Counted from the stretch's first letter, positions 22,701-31,538 are shown. The stretch is DNA of 42,635 bases from Spirochaetota bacterium (GCA_026398635.1 JAPLSM010000432.1:1-42635), one strand, 5' to 3'. Program-made: numbers and translations. Notes: generated by a model not told the origin, from the letters alone.

Positions 22701-23705
22701 GTGGACGGTCATTCGGTGTTCAGCGTGGAAAATCCGCTCGTGGACTTCATCGCCCGCGTAGACGCCGCGTTCCTCGCCACCCGGGGCAAACGGCCCGGCA
22801 CCATGCACCTCATCGACGAGGCGGAGTCCGCCGCACTCGTTGCGGCCCTCCAGAGCCCACGCAGCGGTTTCGCCGCGCCTCGCTCGCTCCCCGGCGGCAG
22901 CGCGGCCAACACGCTGCGCGGCGTGGCCTGGCTGAACCGCGACGGCGCGCTTGAGGCGCCTCTGTTCGGAGGCGCGGTCGGTCGTGACACGCTCGGCGAC
23001 GGCTACCTCGCGGCTCTGCGCGCGGCAGGCGTCGAGCCAGCACTCGTCCGCCGGGAGGCGCGCACCGGCACCTCGATCATCCTCGTCACGCCGGACGGCG
23101 AGCGCACGATGAACACGAACCTCGGCGCCTGCCGGCTGTACCGGGCCGGCGACCTCGATCTCGACCGTCTCGCCCGGTCCCGGCTCCTGTATCTCACCGG
23201 CTACCTCTGGGACACGGAGAACCAGCGCGAGGCCGCCGAGAAGGCGGCTTCGTTCGCGCGCTCGCACGGCATCCCTGTGGCATTCGACCTCGCCGACCCG
23301 TGGGTCGTCGAGCGCTACCGCGAACGGTTCCAAGACTGGGTACCCCGTTCCGTTGACCTGCTCTTCGCCAACGGGAAGGAGCTTGCGCTGCTCACGGGCG
23401 CGGCCTGCGACGAGGACTGCATGGAGGCCGCGAAGGCCATCGCGCCGATCGTGGTCATGAAGGTGGGCGCCCGGGGCTGCTGGGTGGGCGGCAGGGACGT
23501 GGCCGCGCCCGAGCTCGTGCCGACCGAGGCCGTGAAGCCGCTGGACACCACGGGAGCCGGCGACTCCTTCGCGGGCGGTTGGCTGTACGGCAAGCTCCGC
23601 GGCCGCGAGCCCGCGGCCTGTGCGAGGCTCGCGAACGCAGTAGCCCGGGGAATCGTCCAGGTCTACGGCTGCGACTACGAGGCCGTGGGCGCGCCGCCGG
23701 CCTGA
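22701..23705 (+). CDS. PfkB family sugar kinase, adenosine kinase-like
   Basis: A 334-residue ribokinase-family enzyme with both PfkB signatures: PGGSAANTLRGVAWLN near residues 65-80 (substrate loop, Gly-Gly-Ser-Ala-x-Asn) and DTTGAGDSFAGGWLYG near 280-295, with the catalytic Asp in GAGD. The N-terminal VENPLVDFIARVD and the overall layout are like adenosine kinases, which convert adenosine to AMP; other nucleoside or sugar substrates remain possible. GTG 22701 has GGGAGG upstream. It is divergent from the PilZ unit, and its last 31 bp overlap the convergent ackA gene. With ahcY and adk in the window, an adenosine salvage role is attractive but unproven. Confidence 0.85.
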   Translation: MDGHSVFSVENPLVDFIARVDAAFLATRGKRPGTMHLIDEAESAALVAALQSPRSGFAAPRSLPGGSAANTLRGVAWLNRDGALEAPLFGGAVGRDTLGDGYLAALRAAGVEPALVRREARTGTSIILVTPDGERTMNTNLGACRLYRAGDLDLDRLARSRLLYLTGYLWDTENQREAAEKAASFARSHGIPVAFDLADPWVVERYRERFQDWVPRSVDLLFANGKELALLTGAACDEDCMEAAKAIAPIVVMKVGARGCWVGGRDVAAPELVPTEAVKPLDTTGAGDSFAGGWLYGKLRGREPAACARLANAVARGIVQVYGCDYEAVGAPPA

Positions 23706-24928
23706 CCGAGGCGCGCGAGCGCGTCGCGGCCACCCAGGACCGCGTCCCGGGTCTCCAGCGCGATCATCAACTCCTCGTTGGTGGGGATCACCAGCACGGG
23801 CACCGGGGCGCCGGGCGCGGATACGACCGCCTCGGCGCCGCGCACCGCATTGGCCTCCCGGTCGACCGAAACCCCGAGCAGGCTGAGTTTTGAGGTGATC
23901 ATCTCGCGCGTTCGGGGCGAGTTCTCGCCGATGCCCGCGGTGAACACGAGTGCGTCGAGGCGTCCCTCGAGCCCGATGGCCGCGGCGGCCGCGTGACGGG
24001 CGGCGCTCCCCGCGAACATCTCGAGCGCGAGTGCGGCCCGGGCGTTGCCCGCGTCCGCGGCCCGCTCGACATCGCGCATGTCGTTGCTGATGCCGCTGAT
24101 GCCCTTGAGCCCCGAGTTGCGGTAGAGCAGGGTGCGGACCTCGGTCGCCGACATCTTCAGGGTGTCGACGAGGTAGAGGATCACGTCGGGGTCGACGTCG
24201 CCGCAGCGGGTTCCCATCATGAGCCCCGCCACGGTCCCGAAGCCGAGCGAGGTGTAGACGGGCTTCCCGTCCTTCACTCCCGCGACGGAGGCGCCGTTGC
24301 CGAGGTGGCAGGTGACGCAGCGGAAATCGGCGGGGTCCCGGCCGAGGAACTCCGCGGCCCGGCCCGACACGTACTGGTGCGACATGCCGTGGAAGCCGAA
24401 CCGCCGGATGCCGTGACGCTCGTAATACTCGTACGGGATAGCGTAGACGTACGACCGCGCGGGCAGCGTAGCGTAGAAGGCCGTGTCGAACACCCCGACG
24501 TGCGGGACCGCGGGAAGAACCTCGGCGGCCGCCCGGTAGCCGGCCAGGGTCGGCGGGTTGTGCAGGGGCGCGAGCCGCGTGTGCCGCTCGACCAGCCGCA
24601 CGAGCGCTTCGTCGAACACCACGGGGCCGCTGATCGAGGGCCCGGCGAGAACCATGCGGTGGCCCACCGCGTCGATCTCCGCCGGGTCCCGGATGATGCC
24701 CGTCGCGTGGTCGGTGAGCGCGTCGAGCACCACGGCGATGCCCGCCCGGTGGTCGGCGACGTCCGCGGTCCGCTCCACGGCCTCCCGGCCGGCCGGCGCA
24801 AAACGGAACAGCCCGTCCTTGAGGCCAATGCGGTCCACGATGCCCTTGCCGAGAGACGCCCGGCCCTCGATCTCGATGAGCTGGAACTTGATCGAGGAGC
24901 TGCCGCTGTTGATGACGAGGATCTTCAT
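23675..24928 (-). CDS. ackA: Acetate kinase
   Basis: A 417-residue acetate kinase: MKILVINSGSSSIKFQL at the N terminus, GHRMVLAG, PLHNPPTLAG, GVFDTAFYATLP, RRFGFHGMSHQYVS, THLGNGAS-type HLGNGASVAGV, GFGTVAGLMMGTRCGDVDP, and VFTAGIGENSPRTRE near the end. It interconverts acetyl phosphate plus ADP with acetate plus ATP, the last step of acetogenic fermentation. It is translationally coupled to the upstream P1 peptidase (ATGA overlap at 24928-24925). No pta gene is in the window. The 3' end overlaps the convergent pfkB-family gene by 31 bp. Confidence 0.96.
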   Translation of the reverse strand: MKILVINSGSSSIKFQLIEIEGRASLGKGIVDRIGLKDGLFRFAPAGREAVERTADVADHRAGIAVVLDALTDHATGIIRDPAEIDAVGHRMVLAGPSISGPVVFDEALVRLVERHTRLAPLHNPPTLAGYRAAAEVLPAVPHVGVFDTAFYATLPARSYVYAIPYEYYERHGIRRFGFHGMSHQYVSGRAAEFLGRDPADFRCVTCHLGNGASVAGVKDGKPVYTSLGFGTVAGLMMGTRCGDVDPDVILYLVDTLKMSATEVRTLLYRNSGLKGISGISNDMRDVERAADAGNARAALALEMFAGSAARHAAAAAIGLEGRLDALVFTAGIGENSPRTREMITSKLSLLGVSVDREANAVRGAEAVVSAPGAPVPVLVIPTNEELMIALETRDAVLGGRDALARLGQAGGAPTAS

Positions 24929-25902
24929 GCCCGGCGCTTGATGAGCTCCCGGATCTCCCGGTACCCCGGCAGGCCGTAGGCCGACTCCGCGTGCTTCACG
25001 GCGCTCACGATTGCCCGGGCCACGACCTCCGCGGCTGCAGCGCCGACTGCGCTCCCGTCCGCGTCGACCTCACCCGTGGCGAGGACGAAGATCGTGTCCC
25101 CGTCGTCGCCGGTGTGCACGGGCGCGATAGCCCTGGCGAAGCCGTCGTGGGCCATCATCGCCACGCGCCGCGCCTGCGCCTTCGTGAGGCGCGCGTTCGT
25201 CGCCACCGTGGCGATCGTCGTGTTGGTCGAGAACCCCTTCGCCACCACCGGCCGGTGCACCATCATCTCCACGGCGCCCGCGAACCCGTCGCCGGCCTCG
25301 CGGAGGACTCCGGCGAGGGTCTCCCCGGTCGCGGGATCGACCACGTCGCCGTACCCGTTCACCACCACGATCGCGCCGACCACGAGGCCGCCCACCCGGC
25401 GGCTGGCGGTGCCGAGGCCCCCCTTCATGATCCGGTTCAGCATGGCCTTCGGGCCGATCGTGGCGCCGGTTCCCGCGCCGACGTTGCCCTGCGCGACCGG
25501 GCCGCTCGCGGCCGCCTCGCAGGCCGCCCGACCCATGGCCGCGTCGGGCCGCCGCCGCGGGTTCCCGACGGACAGGTCGTAGATGACCGCGGCGGGAACG
25601 ATCGGCACCTTCGCGAAGCCGGTTTCGAAGCCGAGCCCGCGCTCCTCGAGCCAGGCGACCACCCCCGAGGCCGCGTCGAGACCGAAGGCGCTGCCGCCCG
25701 AGAGCAGCACCGCCTGAACGGCCGACAGGGAGTTCGCCGGGTCGAGGCCGTCGGTCTCGCGCGTGCCGGGCGCGCCGCCGCGAACGTCCACGGCCGCGAG
25801 CGCACCATTTCCGCAGAGAACGACCGTGCAACCGGTACCTCCCTCGAGGTCCTGGGCGTGCCCGACGAGGATCCCGGGCACGTCGGTGATGGCATCGTGC
25901 AT
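24925..25902 (-). CDS. P1 family (DmpA/NylC-type) peptidase, self-processing
   Basis: A 325-residue N-terminal-nucleophile-type protein. It starts MHDAITDVPGILVGHAQD, has VLLSGGSAFGLDAASGVVAW, GNVGAGTGATIGPKAM, and the cleavage/nucleophile region FSTNTTIATVATNARLT, where Asn227-Thr228 would be the autocleavage site by analogy with NylC and DmpA. The family includes D-aminopeptidases, beta-aminopeptidases and nylon-oligomer hydrolases; the substrate here is unknown. I chose ATG 25902 because homologues start this way. TTG 25938 is in frame but adds an unlikely tail; neither start has a good ribosome site. It precedes ackA with a four-base overlap. Confidence 0.88.
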   Translation of the reverse strand: MHDAITDVPGILVGHAQDLEGGTGCTVVLCGNGALAAVDVRGGAPGTRETDGLDPANSLSAVQAVLLSGGSAFGLDAASGVVAWLEERGLGFETGFAKVPIVPAAVIYDLSVGNPRRRPDAAMGRAACEAAASGPVAQGNVGAGTGATIGPKAMLNRIMKGGLGTASRRVGGLVVGAIVVVNGYGDVVDPATGETLAGVLREAGDGFAGAVEMMVHRPVVAKGFSTNTTIATVATNARLTKAQARRVAMMAHDGFARAIAPVHTGDDGDTIFVLATGEVDADGSAVGAAAAEVVARAIVSAVKHAESAYGLPGYREIRELIKRRA

Positions 25903-25982
25903 GGCGATAAAATGGCCCGGCCCGGGCCAGGCTGTCAATGTCGGGGCACCGGCACTCCGATCGGCCGTGCGCGTCGGTGCGC

Positions 25983-26012
25983 TTGCTCATAGCGGCCCCG
26001 TCGGGGTACAGT
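25983..26012 (+). promoter_or_regulatory. Candidate sigma70 promoter for panB-panE
   Basis: TTGCTC (25983-25988), 18 bases, TACAGT (26007-26012). Transcription from about 26019 would leave GAAGGAG before the panB GTG at 26044. The -35 is weak. Confidence 0.5.
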
Positions 26013-26043
26013 GACTCATCCCATCCCCGAAGGAGACTAAACC

Positions 26044-26898
26044 GTGAGCGACATCAAGAAGCTGCTCGTGAGCGACCTCTGGGACATGAAGCGCCAGGGG
26101 AAGAAGATCACGATGATCACCGCCTACTCCTACCCCCAGGGCCTGATCGTGGACGAGGCAGGCATCGACATCATCCTCGTCGGCGACAGCCTCGGCATGG
26201 TCGAGCTGGGCTACCGGGACACGGTGCCCGTCACCATGGATGAGATGCTCATGCACACGAAGGCCGTCATGCGGGGCGTCAAGCGCGCCCACGTGGTCAG
26301 CGACATGCCCTTCATGTCCTACAATATCTCGATCGAGCAGGGCATCACGAACGCGGGCATCCTGTACAAGGACGGCCTCGCGGACTCGGTGAAGCTGGAG
26401 GGCGGCCAGGACATGGCCGCCGTGGTCCGCGCCATCGTGAAGGCCGGCATCCCCGTCTTCGGCCACATCGGCCTCACGCCCCAGACCGCGGCCATGCTCG
26501 GCGGGTTCAAAGTGCAGGGCAAGTCGGTGGACCAGGCGAAGCGGGTGGTCGACGACGCCCTCGCCCTCGAGGACGCGGGCGCCTTCGCCCTGATCCTCGA
26601 GGCCATCCCACGGCAGCTCGCCGCGATCATCACGCAGAAGGTGAAGATCCCCACGGTCGGCATCGGCGGCGGCCTCGACTGCGACGGCCAGGTGTTGGTG
26701 CTTCACGACATGGTCGGCCTGTTCCGGCGGTTCACCCCGAAGTTCGTGAAAGTCTACGCCGACGTGTACTCGATCCAGCTCGAGGCGGTGAAGAAGTACA
26801 TCGGCGACGTGCAGACGTCGAAGTTCCCGGCCGAGGAGCACACCTTCACCATGAAGGAGGACGTCGTCGTCGAGCTGCGCAAGGCGTACGGCCTGTAG
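26044..26898 (+). CDS. panB: 3-methyl-2-oxobutanoate hydroxymethyltransferase
   Basis: A 284-residue ketopantoate hydroxymethyltransferase. Conserved stretches are KITMITAYSYPQGLIVDEAG, ILVGDSLGMVELGY (metal Asp), VSDMPFMSY (second metal Asp), VKLEGG, GHIGLTPQ, LILEAIP (catalytic Glu) and TVGIGGGLDCDGQVLV. It transfers a hydroxymethyl group from methylene-tetrahydrofolate to 2-oxoisovalerate, the first step of pantothenate synthesis. GTG 26044 is the start, with GAAGGAG nine bases upstream. panE follows after 12 bp, giving a two-step pantoate module. Confidence 0.95.
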   Translation: MSDIKKLLVSDLWDMKRQGKKITMITAYSYPQGLIVDEAGIDIILVGDSLGMVELGYRDTVPVTMDEMLMHTKAVMRGVKRAHVVSDMPFMSYNISIEQGITNAGILYKDGLADSVKLEGGQDMAAVVRAIVKAGIPVFGHIGLTPQTAAMLGGFKVQGKSVDQAKRVVDDALALEDAGAFALILEAIPRQLAAIITQKVKIPTVGIGGGLDCDGQVLVLHDMVGLFRRFTPKFVKVYADVYSIQLEAVKKYIGDVQTSKFPAEEHTFTMKEDVVVELRKAYGL

Positions 26899-26910
26899 CG
26901 GGAGCCCCGG

Positions 26911-27846
26911 ATGAAAATCTCGATCATCGGATCGGGAGCCATGGGCTCCCTGTTCGGCGGCATGCTGTCCCGGGCCGGCCACGAGGTGGTGCTCTACGAC
27001 GTCTTCCGCGAGCACGTCGAGGCCATCCGGCACGACGGCCTGGCCATCGAGCAGGCGGGCTACTCCGAGGTGCTCACCTGCCGTCCCTCGGCGACCACCG
27101 ACCCCGCGGACACGCGCGACTCCGACGTTCTGATCGTGTTCGTGAAGTCCACGGCCACGGAGGCGGTGGCCGCCCAGTTCGCGCCCCTTGCGGGGCCCGG
27201 GACCATCGCGCTCACGCTCCAGAACGGCCTTGGCAACGAGGCGATCCTTCGAAAGCACTTCGGCGCCGAGCGGACCGCGGCGGGGGTGACGTCGCAGGGC
27301 GCGACCTTCCTTGGCCCGGGGCGCATCCGTCACGCGGGGAAGGGGCCCACGCACCTCGGCATGGCCAGCGGCTCGCACCGGCGCCTGGTGGCACTCGCGA
27401 CGGCGCTGGCCCAGGCTGGGTTCGAGACGCACGTCGAGGCCGACGTGGCGGGTCTCGTGTGGAGCAAGCTCGTCATCAACGTCGGCATCAACGCGCTCAC
27501 GGCCCTCGTGGGCCGGGAGAACGGTCGCCTGCTCGACCTCGAGGAGACCCGGTCGCTGATGGCCGACCTCGTGGCGGAGGCGGTGGCCGTGGCGAAGGCC
27601 CGGGGAATCGCGCTCTCCTACGCGGACCCGTTCGCGACCGTGTGCGAGGTGGCGAAGAAGACGGGCGCCAACCGGTCGTCCATGCTCCAGGACTTCGACC
27701 GCGGCCGGGCGACGGAGATCGACTTCATCAACGGCGCCATCGTGCGCGAGGCGGCGGCGCTGGGCATCCCCGTGCCCGTGAACGCGGCCGTCACCCGGCT
27801 CGTGAAGGCGCTCGACCGGTTCCACGCGGAGAAGCAGGGGACCTAG
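26911..27846 (+). CDS. panE: 2-dehydropantoate 2-reductase
   Basis: A 311-residue ketopantoate reductase with an N-terminal NADPH Rossmann motif (MKISIIGSGAMGSLFGGML), TLQNGLGNEAIL, GVTSQGATFLGPGRIRHAGK, the catalytic lysine in VWSKLVINVGINALTAL, and the C-terminal ATEIDFINGAIVREAAALGI. It reduces ketopantoate to pantoate and follows panB. ATG 26911 is close behind the panB stop. The M20 peptidase gene starts three bases after its TAG, so all three are likely one transcript. Confidence 0.93.
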   Translation: MKISIIGSGAMGSLFGGMLSRAGHEVVLYDVFREHVEAIRHDGLAIEQAGYSEVLTCRPSATTDPADTRDSDVLIVFVKSTATEAVAAQFAPLAGPGTIALTLQNGLGNEAILRKHFGAERTAAGVTSQGATFLGPGRIRHAGKGPTHLGMASGSHRRLVALATALAQAGFETHVEADVAGLVWSKLVINVGINALTALVGRENGRLLDLEETRSLMADLVAEAVAVAKARGIALSYADPFATVCEVAKKTGANRSSMLQDFDRGRATEIDFINGAIVREAAALGIPVPVNAAVTRLVKALDRFHAEKQGT

Positions 27847-27849
27847 GAC

Positions 27850-29100
27850 ATGCTGAACGAGCGGGAACGGCGCCTGGTCGCGGCCATCGACACCGACGAG
27901 CTGGTGCGCCTCACGCAGGACCTCGTGCGTATCGACTCCGTCATCCGTCCCGAAACGGGGAACACCGAGCGGGAAGCGGTGCGTTTTGTGGCGGGGTGGA
28001 TTCGGCGCGAGCTCGGCGTCGAGCCGCGCATCGAGGAAGCCGGGCCGGGGCGCGAGAACGTGATCGCCACGCTCGATTCCGGACAGCCGGGACCCTGCCT
28101 CATGCTCGAGGGTCACACCGACGTGGTGAGCGAGGGCGCCCGTGAGCGCTGGACCCGCGACCCCTTCGGCGCCGAGATCGCGGACGGCAGGCTCTACGGC
28201 CGGGGCTCCTGCGACATGAAGGCAGGGGTGGCCGTGGCGCTCCTGACAGCGAAGGCGCTCGCGAAGGCCGGCGTCCCGTGGCGGGGGAAGATCCGGCTGG
28301 GCCTCGTCTGCGACGAGGAAGGGATGATGATCGGCATCAAGGACTTCATCCGCCGGGGCCACGCCGACGACGTGGACGCCTGCCTCGTTCCCGAGCCCGA
28401 GGAGAACCAGCTCTGCCTCAGCATGAAGGGTGCGATCCGCGCGAAGATCCTCGTGACCGGGCGCATGGCCCACGGCGCCATGCCTCTCAGCGGGGTCAAC
28501 CCCAACACCCGCCTCGCGCGTATCGTGCTCGCCTTCGAGAGATTCGAGGCGGAGGAGAAGCGCCGGTGCGGGTCCGACGAGTACCTCGGCCTTCCCTCGG
28601 TCACCTTCACCGTCATCCAGAGCCCCCCGCCGGGCAGCCCCGCGCAGCTCAACGTGATGCCCGGTGAGGCGCTCGCATACGTGGACATCCGCACCGTGCC
28701 GAAGCAGGACCACGAGACGGTCAGGAACGCCCTGCGGGCCATCCTCGCCGGGCTGGCGGCCGACGATCCCGAATTCAAGGCGGCCATTGAGTTCATCGAG
28801 GACCGTCCCGTGGTAGCGATCGGGAAGGACGAGCCGATCGTGCGGGCGGCGGCGACGGCGTTCGCGGACGTGACGGGCAGGGAGCCGGTCTACAACGGGG
28901 TGCCGGGCGCCACCGACGGCACATACTTAAGCGCCTGGAAGGGCATCCCCTGCCTCGTGAACGGCCCGGGACCCCGGCACGTCCCGCACCAGGCCGACGA
29001 ATACGTGGAGGTGGCGGAGCTCGTCGAGGCGGCCCGGGTCTACGTGGTGGCCGCGCACCGCTTCCTCGCCTCGGCGACTCAGGGTAGGAAGCGCGGTTGA
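27850..29100 (+). CDS. M20 family metallopeptidase (ArgE/DapE-like)
   Basis: A 416-residue M20 zinc peptidase or deacylase. Metal ligands lie in LEGHTDVV, GRGSCDMKAGVAVALL, VCDEEGMMIG (catalytic Glu-Glu) and near the C terminus in GPRHVPHQADEYV. A dimerisation domain occupies about residues 195-300. The family includes acetylornithine deacetylase, succinyl-diaminopimelate desuccinylase and carboxypeptidases; the sequence does not decide between them. It follows panE by three bases, an unexpected partner for a pantothenate operon, perhaps simply the operon's last gene. Its TGA stop overlaps the -35 box of the liv operon promoter. Confidence 0.88.
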   Translation: MLNERERRLVAAIDTDELVRLTQDLVRIDSVIRPETGNTEREAVRFVAGWIRRELGVEPRIEEAGPGRENVIATLDSGQPGPCLMLEGHTDVVSEGARERWTRDPFGAEIADGRLYGRGSCDMKAGVAVALLTAKALAKAGVPWRGKIRLGLVCDEEGMMIGIKDFIRRGHADDVDACLVPEPEENQLCLSMKGAIRAKILVTGRMAHGAMPLSGVNPNTRLARIVLAFERFEAEEKRRCGSDEYLGLPSVTFTVIQSPPPGSPAQLNVMPGEALAYVDIRTVPKQDHETVRNALRAILAGLAADDPEFKAAIEFIEDRPVVAIGKDEPIVRAAATAFADVTGREPVYNGVPGATDGTYLSAWKGIPCLVNGPGPRHVPHQADEYVEVAELVEAARVYVVAAHRFLASATQGRKRG

Positions 29101-29126
29101 CACGCGGCCCCGGTTCTCCCTACACT
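29097..29126 (+). promoter_or_regulatory. Sigma70-type promoter of the liv operon
   Basis: TTGACA (29097-29102), 18 bases, TACACT (29121-29126), with a start point near 29133 and the livG ATG at 29156. The -35 overlaps the stop codon of the M20 peptidase gene. Confidence 0.7.
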
Positions 29127-29155
29127 TGCCGCATCCAAACCACGGGAAAGGACTC

Positions 29156-29911
29156 ATGCTGAAGATCGCGGGCTTGATCAAGTCGTTCGGGGCGTTGCGG
29201 GCGCTCGATTCCGTGAGCATTGAAGTCGCCGCGGGCGCCATCCACGGCATCATCGGCCCCAACGGTTCGGGCAAGACCACGCTCTTCAACTGCATCACGG
29301 GTCTGCTGAAGCCCGATTCCGGCACCGTGCACCTCGCCGATCGCGACATAACAGGGCAGCGGGCCGACCTGATCGCGGGCATGGGCATCCGGCGCACCTT
29401 CCAGGCGGGCAAGCTCGTGCCCTCGCTCACCGTGCTCGAGAACGTGATGGCGGGTGTGAACGACAGCGTCGGGAAGGCGGCGGTCGATACGTTCCTCCGG
29501 CTGCCGTTCGTCGCCTCCCGCCGCGAGCGCGACATCGAGAGCCGCGCGCGGCGTGCGCTAGCCGTCACGGGCCTGGAGGCATCGGCCGACCGCTGGTCGG
29601 CCGACCTCGTGTGGACCGAGCGGCAGCTCGTGCAGATCGCCCGGGCGCTCGTCTCCGACCCGAAGATCCTGCTGCTCGACGAGCCGGCCTCGGGCATGGG
29701 CAGGAAGGAGACGGAGAAGGTCGAGGAGATCATCCGGGTCGTGCGGGAGGGCGGGGTGACCGTGGTGGTGGTCAGCCACGACGTGAAGATGCTCATGAAC
29801 CTCTCGGACACAGTGACCGTGTTGAACTTCGGCCAGAAGATAGCCGAGGGCTCACCTGAGGCGATCCAGAAAGACCCCCGGGTGCTGGAGGCCTACCTTG
29901 GCGCAGAGTGA
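29156..29911 (+). CDS. livG: Branched-chain amino acid-type ABC transporter ATPase LivG
   Basis: A 251-residue ABC ATPase with Walker A GPNGSGKT, IRRTFQAGKLVPSLTVLENV (Q-loop region, LivG type), Walker B ILLLDEPASGMG and the H-loop VVVSHDVKML. Oddly, the ABC signature is not LSxGQ; it reads DLVWTERQLVQIARAL. The flanking ERQ...IARAL pattern is kept, so it may be a divergent but working signature. ATG 29156 follows AAAGGA. It is the first gene of livG-F-H-M-K and partners LivF on the cytosolic face of the LivHM channel. Confidence 0.9.
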   Translation: MLKIAGLIKSFGALRALDSVSIEVAAGAIHGIIGPNGSGKTTLFNCITGLLKPDSGTVHLADRDITGQRADLIAGMGIRRTFQAGKLVPSLTVLENVMAGVNDSVGKAAVDTFLRLPFVASRRERDIESRARRALAVTGLEASADRWSADLVWTERQLVQIARALVSDPKILLLDEPASGMGRKETEKVEEIIRVVREGGVTVVVVSHDVKMLMNLSDTVTVLNFGQKIAEGSPEAIQKDPRVLEAYLGAE

Positions 29912-30614
29912 CCTGCTCCTGAAGGTGGACGGCCTGTCGGTCTCCTACGGCCACGTGCAGGCCCTGCGCGGGGCTTCGCTCGAGGTTCGGACCGGCGAGA
30001 TCGTGGTGCTCATCGGCGCGAACGGCGCGGGCAAGACCTCGCTGCTCGAGACGGTGCTGGGGATCAACCGGCCGGATGCGGGCTCGATCGAGTTCAAGGG
30101 CCGGCCCATCGCAGGCATGGCCGCCGATCGGGTGGTGCGCAGCGGCATTTCGCTCGTGCCCGAGGGCCGGGGCGTGTTCGCAGCCATGAGCGTGCTCGAC
30201 AACCTCCTGCTCGGCGCGCACCACAACCTGGCGAAGGCCAGCGCCAACCTGCGCCGGGTGTTCGAGTGGTTCCCCGTCCTGGGGGAGCGGAAGAACCAGG
30301 TGGCCCGGACCCTGAGCGGCGGCGAGCGGCAGATGCTCGCCATCGGCCGGGCCCTGATGGCCGCCCCGTCGCTGATCATGGTCGACGAGCCGTCCATCGG
30401 CCTTGCGCCGATCGTCGTGAACACGATCTTCGAAATAATCGTGCGCCTCAACCGCGAAGGCTACACGATCCTCCTGTCCGAGCAGAACGCGTACAAGTCG
30501 CTGAAGTGCGCGCACCGCGGCTACGTCCTGGAGACGGGCGCGGTCGCGATGCACGGCACCGCCGCGGAGTTGCTCGGCGACCCGGGTGTCCGGGAAGCCT
30601 ACCTGGGAGCGTGA
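29898..30614 (+). CDS. livF: Branched-chain amino acid-type ABC transporter ATPase LivF
   Basis: A 238-residue ABC ATPase: Walker A GANGAGKT, LVPEGRGVFAAMSVLDNLLL (typical LivF), an intact signature TLSGGERQMLAIGRALM, Walker B LIMVDEPSIGLAP and the H-loop position in LLSEQNAYKSL, where LivF proteins carry Gln instead of His. TTG 29898 is the start, overlapping the livG end by 14 bp, with GGAGG upstream. The canonical signature here contrasts with the divergent one in LivG. Confidence 0.93.
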   Translation: MAQSDLLLKVDGLSVSYGHVQALRGASLEVRTGEIVVLIGANGAGKTSLLETVLGINRPDAGSIEFKGRPIAGMAADRVVRSGISLVPEGRGVFAAMSVLDNLLLGAHHNLAKASANLRRVFEWFPVLGERKNQVARTLSGGERQMLAIGRALMAAPSLIMVDEPSIGLAPIVVNTIFEIIVRLNREGYTILLSEQNAYKSLKCAHRGYVLETGAVAMHGTAAELLGDPGVREAYLGA

Positions 30615-30617
30615 GGC

Positions 30618-31502
30618 ATGCAGGTCCTGATCGCACAGCTGATCAACGGTGTGAGCCTCGGCAGCATCTACGTGCTGCTGGTCACCGGCTTCAACCTGCT
30701 CCTGCTCGTGGCCATGGTCATCCACTTCTCCTACCCGTCGGTGGTCGTGTTCTCCATGTACATCGCGTGGGTGGTGCTGAAGTACACGGGCAACAACCTC
30801 GTCCTGGGCGTGCTCGCCGCGGTGGCTGCCTCGATCCTCGCCAACGTCGCCAGCGCTCCGCTGTTCCAGAAGGTGATGCAGAAGAGGGGCGAGGTGGACA
30901 TCAACAGCACGATGGTGCTCTCGATGGCCATCGGCATGATCATCACCGACGTCCTGTCCCACAGCTTCAACAAGGGGTTTCCCGTCGCCTTCCCGAACGC
31001 ACTCGGCGGCAGCCGGCCGATCCTTCAGGCAGGCCTCATCACCCTCACCATGGGGCAGGTGGTGGCCCTGGGGGTGGGCGTGATCGCGGTCTCGGGCTTC
31101 TTCGTGCTGCTGTACCGTTCGCGGGCGGGGCGGGCGTTCCGGGCGATCGCGGAAGACCCTAACGGCGCGCGCCTGGTCGGCATCCCGCTGATCAGCACGG
31201 GGTTCGCCAGCTACGCCATCACCGGCCTCCTCGGCGGGGTGAGCGCGATCCTGCTCGCCATGCTCCTCGGCTCCGCCACGCCCGGCCTCTGCGAGCAGGT
31301 CTCGCACAAGGTGCTCGCGGTGAGCATCATCGCGGGCCTCGGCAACCTGGTCGGCGGCCTCGTTGTGGGGCTCGGCCTCGGAGTGCTCGAGGCCGTAGTG
31401 CAGGGCTACATCTCGGGTTCGTGGTCGAACGCCATCGCCTTTGTCATCATGCTCGTGGTCATCCTCGTCAAGCCGAAGGGCATCTTCGGCCTGAAGCTGT
31501 AG
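30618..31502 (+). CDS. livH: Branched-chain amino acid-type ABC transporter permease LivH
   Basis: A 294-residue membrane protein with about eight hydrophobic segments. It begins LIAQLINGVSLGSIYVLLVT, typical of LivH, and contains the conserved coupling region AFRAIAEDPNGARLVGIPL and the later LVGGLVVGLGLGVLEAVVQGY. It forms the inner-membrane channel with LivM. It starts three bases after livF. A 36-bp hairpin follows its TAG before livM. Confidence 0.92.
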   Translation: MQVLIAQLINGVSLGSIYVLLVTGFNLLLLVAMVIHFSYPSVVVFSMYIAWVVLKYTGNNLVLGVLAAVAASILANVASAPLFQKVMQKRGEVDINSTMVLSMAIGMIITDVLSHSFNKGFPVAFPNALGGSRPILQAGLITLTMGQVVALGVGVIAVSGFFVLLYRSRAGRAFRAIAEDPNGARLVGIPLISTGFASYAITGLLGGVSAILLAMLLGSATPGLCEQVSHKVLAVSIIAGLGNLVGGLVVGLGLGVLEAVVQGYISGSWSNAIAFVIMLVVILVKPKGIFGLKL

Positions 31503-31538
31503 GCTCGGCCTTGCGCACATCCATGTGCTCGGCCGAGC
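31503..31538. repeat. Intercistronic hairpin between livH and livM
   Basis: GCTCGGCC (31503-31510) pairs with GGCCGAGC (31531-31538), enclosing GCACAT-cc-ATGTGC. The CATCCATG centre is shared with palindromes at 2766, 20448 and, in part, 35766. The upstream part (CGGCCTTGCGC) also resembles 39963-39973. In the mRNA it could set different levels for LivH and LivM; on the other strand its loop would be ANGGAN. Confidence 0.6.

Noticed and set aside
25910-25938. TTGACA as a promoter for the P1 peptidase gene
   Set aside because: The nearest -10-like hexamer (TTTTAT) is 20 bases away and no acceptable spacing is found.
25987-28713. Long minus-strand open frame of about 900 codons across panB-panE-M20
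   Set aside because: His/Arg/Asp/Val-rich antisense reading of clearly identified genes; long shadow frames are common in high-GC DNA.
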